Shown here in pieces: positions 15,618 through 21,842 of a stretch of DNA of 21,842 bases. This DNA comes from an uncultured Thalassolituus sp. (GTDB taxonomy: Bacteria; Pseudomonadota; Gammaproteobacteria; Pseudomonadales; Oceanobacteraceae), in assembly GCA_913054055.1 (NCBI GenBank), contig CAJXIT010000014.1:1-21842 (forward strand), in the 5' to 3' direction. The notes beneath the pieces were generated by a model that was given only the letters and a program-made list of their open reading frames with translations, had not been told where the DNA came from and did not search any database. A program made the position numbers and the translations under genes. Position 1 is the first letter of the stretch; each line of letters starts with the position of its first letter.

Positions 15618-17672
15618 CTATTTATGATAAGTTTCTGTTCCCAGCACAGTTTCTAAGGTGCTTTGCAATTCAACTCGATTGATTGGTTTGGTTAGAAAAG
15701 CGTCCATTCCCGCTGCAAAGCAAGCCTCTTCTATTGATTCCTGTGCGTTTGCGGTTAAGGCAATGATGGGCACGTACCGTCCCTCTACCTGCCTAATTTT
15801 TCGTGTGGCCTCAATGCCGTCCATCACTGGCATTTGCACATCCATGATCACACCTTGAAATGTGTCGTTTAAAAAAGAAGAAACCCCTTCTTCCCCGTTA
15901 TTTGCCACGCTAACATGGTAACCCATTTTTTCTAGGGTTTTCTTGATAACCATTTGATTTGTAAGGTTGTCTTCCACAACCAATAAATTACATGCCATAT
16001 TCATGGTATCTGAACCGCCTTCTATCCCTGAAGGATGTATAGTTTTATTTGAATTCTCATTCATCTTTTCAGCATAGTCTAAATTCCCACTCTCTGTAGA
16101 TTGATTAGGAATATAGCCCGCCATTCGATTCAATAGCGCTTCTCTTCTGTAAGGTGGCTGCAGTAAAATTCCATGAGCGTCAGGCAATTCATAATCTAGC
16201 CCTAGCCACCATAGATGTTGACTACCGGCGTCCAAAACATAGTCCGTTATCAATAAGTCAGACTGAGATGTTTCTTCCTGGCCACTATTATTTTGGAATC
16301 TGATACCGGATCCTTGTAAAAACCCTTTAAACCAAGCCTCTTTATCTTCATTTTTAACGGCTAAAGACACGGATAAGTGGCTCAAGTTAACCGCTTCTGT
16401 CTTCCCTGCGCGCAGCAAAGGCAAGGTAAACCAAAATTCAGCGCCTTCATTAAGCTCACTTTCAACACCCATCACACCGCCCATGATTTCTACCAGATTA
16501 CGACAAATAGACAAACCTAGCCCAGTACCGCCATACCCTTGGGCAACTTTCCCACTGGCTTGGGAAAAAGCGTCAAAGATGACACTTTGATTGTCTTTAG
16601 CAATGCCTATTCCAGTATCTTTGACACTGAATTTAAGCACGTCATTACCCACCACATTCTGACGACTAATGGCTAACGAGATACTGCCGTTTTCAGTGAA
16701 TTTAATCGCATTACTGAATAAGTTATAAAGTACCTGCCTTAACCGAAACGCATCGGTGCGAATAAACCTTGGTACATCCTCAGTAAATTCAACCGAAATG
16801 GAAATGTGCTTCTCTATGGCCTGAGGGCTGTATAGCGCTTCTAAATCATCCAGAACGTGCCATAGACTAATATCTGTTTCATCCAGCTGAATTTGGCCGC
16901 CATCCGTTTTAGCTAAATCCAATACGTCATCTACGATTTGCTGTAAATGATTGGCGCTATTAACTAGGGGCTCTGTGTATTGCTGAATGTACTCCCCCCC
17001 TTCTTCACATTCGCTTAATAAACCCGCCATACCCACAATCCCCCCCAAAGGTGTGCGTATTTCATGGCTCATTCGAGCTAAAAAATTCACCTTAGATTGA
17101 GCCGTCTCTTCTGCTTGTTTTTTGGCTTGATGAAGAATCTTTGAGGCCTCTTTATGACGACTGATATCCGATGTTATCACCAAGGCCTTAGGTTCATTAT
17201 CATCAGAATTCAAAGGCATGATACGATTACTTAAGTAACGCTTTTCTTTGCCTAAAATGGCCTCAAGCTCATATTCCACTTCAACACCCTGCGTTAAAGC
17301 CCGCTTTAAACTGTCCCTAAATACTGCGCAATCGTCTTCTGATAAATAATCATAACTGCTGGTGCCTACAACATCTTCGATTGAAAAACCCTCTAATAAG
17401 GGTTGGTTAACCGCACAAATTACCCCGTCTGCATCTACCTCCGTTAATACATCCGGAATGTGATGCCATAAAACACTTAACTTATGTTTTGAATTCAACA
17501 ACCTACGATTTAATAACCACAAGTAAATAAGCCCACTCACCAGTACTAAAACCAGCAATAAACCCAACATCAGCTCCCAAGGCAGCCCAGCGGGCGCCAC
17601 TGACACCTGGGTCTGTATAAAACCTAAACAGCTTTGAGGAAATACGATAAAAAATAGAACTAAGCGATTCAT
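15618..17672 (-). CDS. Hybrid sensor histidine kinase (TM-PAS-HisKA-HATPase-REC)
   Basis: A membrane-bound hybrid kinase of 684 residues. It has an N-terminal hydrophobic stretch (1-22, signal peptide or helix) and a membrane helix at 34-55. A PAS domain spans ~66-176 and HisKA has MSHEIRTP with phospho-His203. HATPase_c carries NAIKFTENG (Asn321), DTGIGI (352-357) and GYGGTGLGLSIC (379-390). A degenerate receiver-like segment (~430-520, DLLITDYVLDAG, no clear phosphoacceptor context) precedes a complete C-terminal receiver (~563-680) with acidic Glu567/Asp568, phosphoacceptor Asp611 and Lys662. It has no Hpt domain, so phosphotransfer onward needs one elsewhere. The signal is unknown; there is no sizeable periplasmic sensor. 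It has a good AAGGAGC ribosome site and a TATACT -10 element (17695-17700) upstream. It is divergent from the REC-GGDEF gene, its likely partner. Confidence 0.94.
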   Translation of the reverse strand: MNRLVLFFIVFPQSCLGFIQTQVSVAPAGLPWELMLGLLLVLVLVSGLIYLWLLNRRLLNSKHKLSVLWHHIPDVLTEVDADGVICAVNQPLLEGFSIEDVVGTSSYDYLSEDDCAVFRDSLKRALTQGVEVEYELEAILGKEKRYLSNRIMPLNSDDNEPKALVITSDISRHKEASKILHQAKKQAEETAQSKVNFLARMSHEIRTPLGGIVGMAGLLSECEEGGEYIQQYTEPLVNSANHLQQIVDDVLDLAKTDGGQIQLDETDISLWHVLDDLEALYSPQAIEKHISISVEFTEDVPRFIRTDAFRLRQVLYNLFSNAIKFTENGSISLAISRQNVVGNDVLKFSVKDTGIGIAKDNQSVIFDAFSQASGKVAQGYGGTGLGLSICRNLVEIMGGVMGVESELNEGAEFWFTLPLLRAGKTEAVNLSHLSVSLAVKNEDKEAWFKGFLQGSGIRFQNNSGQEETSQSDLLITDYVLDAGSQHLWWLGLDYELPDAHGILLQPPYRREALLNRMAGYIPNQSTESGNLDYAEKMNENSNKTIHPSGIEGGSDTMNMACNLLVVEDNLTNQMVIKKTLEKMGYHVSVANNGEEGVSSFLNDTFQGVIMDVQMPVMDGIEATRKIRQVEGRYVPIIALTANAQESIEEACFAAGMDAFLTKPINRVELQSTLETVLGTETYHK

Positions 17673-17760
17673 GGGTGCTCCTTGACCAATTTTTAGTATA
17701 GTCAGACAGACCTACTTTTCTGCACAAAATGGCCAGTTTTTACACCCCTAATTTTTGAGA

Positions 17761-17792
17761 CCAAATTTGTTTGGCTTTCAAGCCAAGCTTGG
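17761..17792. promoter_or_regulatory. Overlapping palindromes in the kinase/cyclase intergenic region
   Basis: The 189-base divergent region holds stacked inverted repeats: CCAAA-TTTG-TTTGG (17761-17774), TTGGCTT-TC-AAGCCAA (17771-17786) and CCAAGCTTGG (17783-17792). Together they give four alternating CCAA/TTGG half sites. They look like an operator or mRNA leader structure controlling the cyclase or kinase gene. A possible -10 (TATAAA at 17836-17841) for the cyclase lies downstream. No regulator can be named. Confidence 0.45.
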
Positions 17793-17861
17793 TAAGCCAC
17801 AGCCCTTTGTATTGCTGACAATAGGCTATAGTTAATATAAATGAATGGGTATGACACTTAA

Positions 17862-18749
17862 ATGACACGAATTCTGGTTGTGGACGATGTTCCCGCTAAT
17901 GTGGAAATCCTCAGCTTTCATCTAGAAGATGAAGGCTATGAGGTGATAGAAGCACAAAGCGGTGAGCAGGCTTTAGGGATTCTGCAATCCTCTGAAAAGG
18001 AAATCGATTTAATTCTATTAGACGTCATGATGCCCGTCATGAGTGGCTTGGATGTGCTTGCTCAAGTCAAACGCAACCCTGGGACCGATAATATCCCAGT
18101 GATTTTGGTCACTGCCAATGCTGACGATCAAAACGTGGCCGAAGGGCTAGACATGGGCGCCTTTGACTACATCATCAAACCCTATAGCCTGGTGGTACTG
18201 TTGGCGCGAGTAAGAGCCGCCTTAAGGGAAAAAGAGCGACAAGATCTATTAGAGAAATGGGCCACCACTGACCCCCTCACGGAATTATATAATCGCCGAC
18301 ACTTTTTTGATCTAGCCGATCGAGAGCTGGAGCGTTCACGTCGCTTAAAAAGTGAGCTCTCTTTCATTATGCTAGATATTGATTTCTTTAAGCAGGTAAA
18401 TGACAAGTATGGCCACCTCACCGGGGACAACGCATTAATCTTATTATCTAGTATATTAAAAGATGCACTAAGGAAAGTGGATTTTTGCTGCCGGTTTGGA
18501 GGGGAAGAGTTTGTGCTGTGTTTACCCGACACACCCAGTCAGGGTGCTTGGGAGGTAGCTGAACGCATAAGAACCCAAGTAGCTTGCACCCCTTTACCGA
18601 CTCAAAACAATCAAGAAATCTACATCCAAGTAAGCTTGGGCATTGCCTCCAGTAAACGAGAGCACAGTGTTGAAGTCATATTAAAACGTGCCGATGAAGC
18701 TTTGTATCAAGCCAAAGAATCAGGCCGCAACCAAACAAAAGTGGCCTAA
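17862..18749 (+). CDS. Response regulator diguanylate cyclase (REC-GGDEF)
   Basis: Another phosphorylation-controlled c-di-GMP synthase, 295 residues. The receiver (~1-120) has Asp8/Asp9, phosphoacceptor Asp54 (ILLDVMMPVMSG), Thr84 and Lys106 (YIIKPYS). The GGDEF domain (~132-295) shows TDPLTELYNRRHF, MLDIDFFKQVND, GGEEF (213-217), ESGRNQ near the end, and an intact RxxD inhibition site (RKVD 204-207). All residues needed for activation and feedback control are there. No Shine-Dalgarno precedes the ATG, but it starts the receiver at the usual distance. Being divergent from the hybrid kinase suggests it is the kinase's output, reached through a separate Hpt protein or by direct transfer; this is inferred from position. 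Confidence 0.96.
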   Translation: MTRILVVDDVPANVEILSFHLEDEGYEVIEAQSGEQALGILQSSEKEIDLILLDVMMPVMSGLDVLAQVKRNPGTDNIPVILVTANADDQNVAEGLDMGAFDYIIKPYSLVVLLARVRAALREKERQDLLEKWATTDPLTELYNRRHFFDLADRELERSRRLKSELSFIMLDIDFFKQVNDKYGHLTGDNALILLSSILKDALRKVDFCCRFGGEEFVLCLPDTPSQGAWEVAERIRTQVACTPLPTQNNQEIYIQVSLGIASSKREHSVEVILKRADEALYQAKESGRNQTKVA

Positions 18750-18826
18750 AGCCATTTGTGCCTCGTTCCACTCCCGCTTTTACGATAAAATCCCCTTCTA
18801 TTACCTATCACTGACGAGTCAAAAAA

Positions 18827-19096
18827 GTGAATAAAGAACAAGCCTACAACCGCATTGCAAAAGCCACAATTAAAGCACTTAAGGAACAAGCTGAGATGGG
18901 CAAGGTCAATGAACTAACAACGGAAGCGGTTTACCTTGCTATTGATAACGCCTTTACCTTAGAGCAGGCGAATTTATTCAAGCAAAACGAGCAAATGCGC
19001 CATGCTTTACAATTCATCGCTCAAGGTGAAAACTTAGACCAAGAGAAAATGATGACTTTGGCTCAACAAGCCTTAACACCGCTTCAAAATAAATAA
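18827..19096 (+). CDS. Small uncharacterised protein upstream of the M16 peptidase
   Basis: An 89-residue, highly charged, helical protein (YNRIAKATIKALKEQAEMGK, then TTEAVYLAIDNAFTLEQANLFKQNEQM). I do not recognise it. It starts at GTG, with only a weak GACGAG upstream; the next Met in frame is at residue 24, which would shorten it greatly. It ends 19 bases before the peptidase gene on the same strand and is probably in one transcript with it. No membrane segment, signal or metal motif is present. Confidence 0.6.
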   Translation: MNKEQAYNRIAKATIKALKEQAEMGKVNELTTEAVYLAIDNAFTLEQANLFKQNEQMRHALQFIAQGENLDQEKMMTLAQQALTPLQNK

Positions 19097-19115
19097 AAAG
19101 AATTAAGGAAGCAAT

Positions 19116-21842
19116 ATGCCGTCCCGTAACAATACATTCTTTATCGCGATTATATTGGCAATTGCCTTTAGCTTTTTTAAAGGCACCTTTATGCAACAAC
19201 CCATTAAAAGCCCAAATGATCACAAGCAATACCAATATTTAGAACTGGATAATGGCCTAAGAACCTTATTGATCAGTGATGATAGCGCTGACCATGCTGC
19301 AGCCAGCTTGGATGTGAACGTTGGTAGCCTACAAGACCCTAAAGAACGTGCGGGACTTGCTCACTTTTTAGAGCACATGTTATTCCTAGGCACAAAAACC
19401 TATCCAACCGCCGGTGATTACCAAGCGTTTATCAGTCAGCACGGTGGTAGCCATAACGCGTTTACCGCCGCAGAACACACCAATTACTTTTTCCAAGTGG
19501 ATGCCTCACAATTTGAAGGGGCGCTGGATCGCTTCAGTCGTTTCTTTTATGAGCCACTTTTTACTGAAGAATACGTTCAACGTGAAAAAAATGCGGTTAA
19601 CAGTGAATACCAATCCAAAATAAAAGATGACTACCGTCGCATGCAGTATGTGATGAAAGCGGTGACCAACCCTGAACATCCCGCGAGCCATTTTTCCACC
19701 GGAAATCTAGACACATTAAGCGATAACAAAAACAGCAAAGTGCGTGATGACTTGCTGGCATTTTATCAACGCTATTACAGTGCTAACCTAATGACACTTA
19801 CCATTTATGGTCCGCAAGATATCGCCACGTTAAAGCAATGGGCAACCTCTAAATTTGGTCCCATTGTAAACAATAACAGCACCATTGACCCTTACCCAGA
19901 TAATCTTTTTTTAGAAAAACCACTGGATATACGCATTCAACCAGTTAAAGATTTGTACAATTTATCGTTTACTTTCGAATTATCTCAAGCCCTAAACAAC
20001 TACAAAGAAAAAACCAGCCAGTACCTTGGTCACTTGATTGGTCACGAAGGGGAAGGCAGTTTATTAGCATGGCTGAAACAAAAAGGCTGGGCAGAAGGAT
20101 TAAGTGCAGGCTTGCATAATCGCTTGAAGAATAATGCGGCTTTTCAAGTTAACGTAAGCCTCACAGAAGAAGGCGCACAAAATATTGATGATATCACTGA
20201 GCAACTCTTTGCCTATGTCAACATCATCAAAAATAATGGGGTTCAAGACTGGGTATTTGATGAACTACAGCAATTGGGGAAATTACACTTTACCTTCCAA
20301 GAAGGACGTCGACCTTCACAACTGGTTCAGCATTTAAGCATGAATATGCACGAATTTGATGTTAAAGACATATTGCAAGGCCTTTACCTTTGGGAGGAAT
20401 TTAATGAGCAAGGGATTCAAGCTTTATTAAATAAATTTACCCCAAATAATCTGATACGTACCTTAACCATGCCAGGGGTTAAAACAGATTCTATTGAACC
20501 CTGGTTTAACGGCCCCTATGCAAGTACTGCTATTAGCGCTGAAAAAATCAGCCACTGGCAAATGCCAAAAGCAGCTAATGGGCTACATATCCCGCAACAA
20601 AATCCATTTATTCCTCAAAATCTCACTGTACTGGATGACAATAAACAAACCACTCCCGTTCAGCTGAAACAAGTGAACTCAATGGACGTTTGGCATATGC
20701 AAGACGTTTCCTTTAAGGGACCGCAAAGCAGCATTTACATAAACCTGCGTTCAAACCTGTCAAAACTTAGCCCAGAAAACCAAGTTTTAATCAGCGCATG
20801 GATTAACCTACTAAATGACCATTTAAATAGTTTCAGTTATCCAGCTTCATTAGCCGGACAAAATTACAGTCTATACAGCCATACACGTGGCATAGGGATT
20901 CGCTTATATGGTTACCGAGATAAACAAGATGTCTTATTAGAAAAAATACTCAATGAGATTAAAGCCTATACACCCACACAAGAACAATGGCTTCAAACTC
21001 AACAGGAACTTGAGAGAGCTTATCAAAATGCTCTGAAGCAAAAACCCTATGAACGTACCATCGCTCAGCTTAATCAAAATCTAACACTGCCAAGTTTTGA
21101 TGAAGTACAACTTCTAAACGCATTAAATCAAACCAGCTTAGAATCTTTACTGGCATTAAAGTCCAATTACTTCAATGAAGTCAGCGCATTGGTCTTAGGG
21201 CACGGTAATATTGATGAAAGCCAAGTGCTGGCCAGCAGCCATACTCTGCAACAGGTTTTGTTAGCGGACAGTCAAAAGGTAGATGTGCCACAAAAAACCG
21301 TTAAACAGGTAAACCTTGGTTTAGACATGCAGCCCACTAACGCTCAACACAGTGACAGTGCCATTACTCTTTATTACCAAGCACAATCCAAAGACTTAAA
21401 AGAACGTGCCACTCTGGGGCTGCTAGGGCAAATCATTAAAGCTCCTTACTACACGTATATGCGAACTGAAAGAAAACACGGGTATATTGTCTTTGCCTCG
21501 CCATACCCAATACTTGAGCAAGGCGGGTTGGCTTTTATTGTGCAATCACCTGCCACGCCAAGCCAGGTATTATTGGACGAAAGCTTAGAGTTCATTAAAG
21601 AGTTTGTAGACAGACTAAAAGCCATGGAAGATTCTGACTTTGAGTCTCATCAGCAAGGTTTAATTAATAACTTGGTGAAAAAGCCACTCAACCTGCAAGA
21701 AAAAACCAATCGATTATGGCGCGATATTGATCGTGAAAACTACCAATTTGATACCATGGACGAAATCGCTCATCAGGTATCCCTGTTAAGCAAACAAGAT
21801 ATTATCCAATATTTGCAAACACATATTATTGGAGAAAAGAAA
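19116..21842 (+). CDS. Membrane-anchored M16 (pitrilysin/insulinase) zinc peptidase, 3' end outside window
   Basis: The ATG at 19116, with AAGGAA 5 bases upstream, opens a frame of 909 codons that reaches the window edge without a stop. The closest full-length relative by size is E. coli protease III (962 aa), so little is missing. The inverted zinc motif HFLEH is at residues 83-87 and the third ligand Glu164 (NSEYQ) follows after exactly 76 residues, the classical HxxEH-x76-E spacing of M16. In the C-terminal half MRTERKHGYIV has Arg783 and Tyr790, matching the Arg824/Tyr831 pair that binds substrate in insulin-degrading enzyme. It should be an active oligopeptidase. A hydrophobic segment (about 7-21) without a clear signal-peptidase site suggests an anchor that puts the enzyme in the periplasm, where it would clear peptides. 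Confidence 0.92.
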   Translation, partial: MPSRNNTFFIAIILAIAFSFFKGTFMQQPIKSPNDHKQYQYLELDNGLRTLLISDDSADHAAASLDVNVGSLQDPKERAGLAHFLEHMLFLGTKTYPTAGDYQAFISQHGGSHNAFTAAEHTNYFFQVDASQFEGALDRFSRFFYEPLFTEEYVQREKNAVNSEYQSKIKDDYRRMQYVMKAVTNPEHPASHFSTGNLDTLSDNKNSKVRDDLLAFYQRYYSANLMTLTIYGPQDIATLKQWATSKFGPIVNNNSTIDPYPDNLFLEKPLDIRIQPVKDLYNLSFTFELSQALNNYKEKTSQYLGHLIGHEGEGSLLAWLKQKGWAEGLSAGLHNRLKNNAAFQVNVSLTEEGAQNIDDITEQLFAYVNIIKNNGVQDWVFDELQQLGKLHFTFQEGRRPSQLVQHLSMNMHEFDVKDILQGLYLWEEFNEQGIQALLNKFTPNNLIRTLTMPGVKTDSIEPWFNGPYASTAISAEKISHWQMPKAANGLHIPQQNPFIPQNLTVLDDNKQTTPVQLKQVNSMDVWHMQDVSFKGPQSSIYINLRSNLSKLSPENQVLISAWINLLNDHLNSFSYPASLAGQNYSLYSHTRGIGIRLYGYRDKQDVLLEKILNEIKAYTPTQEQWLQTQQELERAYQNALKQKPYERTIAQLNQNLTLPSFDEVQLLNALNQTSLESLLALKSNYFNEVSALVLGHGNIDESQVLASSHTLQQVLLADSQKVDVPQKTVKQVNLGLDMQPTNAQHSDSAITLYYQAQSKDLKERATLGLLGQIIKAPYYTYMRTERKHGYIVFASPYPILEQGGLAFIVQSPATPSQVLLDESLEFIKEFVDRLKAMEDSDFESHQQGLINNLVKKPLNLQEKTNRLWRDIDRENYQFDTMDEIAHQVSLLSKQDIIQYLQTHIIGEKK

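Noticed and set aside
18182..18532. 116-codon open frame opposite the REC-GGDEF gene
   Set aside because: It is an antisense shadow of the conserved GGDEF coding sequence; composition is Ser/Arg-rich and no domain is visible.
1..21842. Search for CRISPR repeats, tRNA, rRNA, transposase genes and integration sites
   Set aside because: By eye I found no regular repeat arrays, cloverleaf-like genes, transposase motifs or flanking direct repeats. The region reads as core chromosome.

Overview
The window looks like ordinary chromosome of a moderately low-GC marine gammaproteobacterium, probably of the Oceanospirillales type. This is inferred from the gene families (ackA-pta, a YihG-type acyltransferase, FieF, cysK, and many GGDEF and receiver proteins) and from base composition. 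No database was searched. There is no phage, insertion sequence, CRISPR array, rRNA or tRNA that I can see, and no gene-free stretch exceeds about 190 bases.

Left part (1-3557). A secreted protein of unknown function runs off the left edge on the minus strand. Divergent from it is a DUF4442 (hotdog thioesterase-like) gene with a near-consensus promoter, then a small unknown gene. A diguanylate cyclase with a degenerate receiver-like N-terminus follows on the minus strand. Divergent from that are a YciH/SUI1 factor and a small PilZ-like protein.

Metabolic block (3589-9086). ackA and pta form the acetyl-phosphate operon. A membrane-bound YihG-type acyltransferase follows, with a terminator behind it, and then cysK (O-acetylserine sulfhydrylase), which ends at a strong bidirectional terminator.

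Envelope/metal pair (9101-10998, minus). A FieF-type cation efflux transporter overlaps by 4 bases a predicted outer-membrane beta-barrel protein of unknown function.

Signalling and envelope block (11155-18749). It holds a PleD-like receiver-GGDEF protein, a tandem-receiver protein with a dead first receiver, a hybrid histidine kinase, and a second receiver-GGDEF protein divergent from that kinase. Between them sits a tight four-gene minus-strand operon: a Sel1-repeat membrane protein, an unusual NH-x5-D acyltransferase and two small unknown proteins. All three diguanylate cyclases of the window have intact GGEEF and RxxD inhibitory sites, so the region is rich in c-di-GMP and phosphorelay signalling.

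Right edge (18827-21842). A small unknown gene precedes a large membrane-anchored M16 (pitrilysin/insulinase) peptidase that is cut by the end of the window.

I see no clear, wholly new system. The best leads are the NH-x5-D acyltransferase operon, the FieF/barrel pair, the PilZ-like gene next to ackA-pta, and the divergent kinase/cyclase locus with its stacked palindromes.
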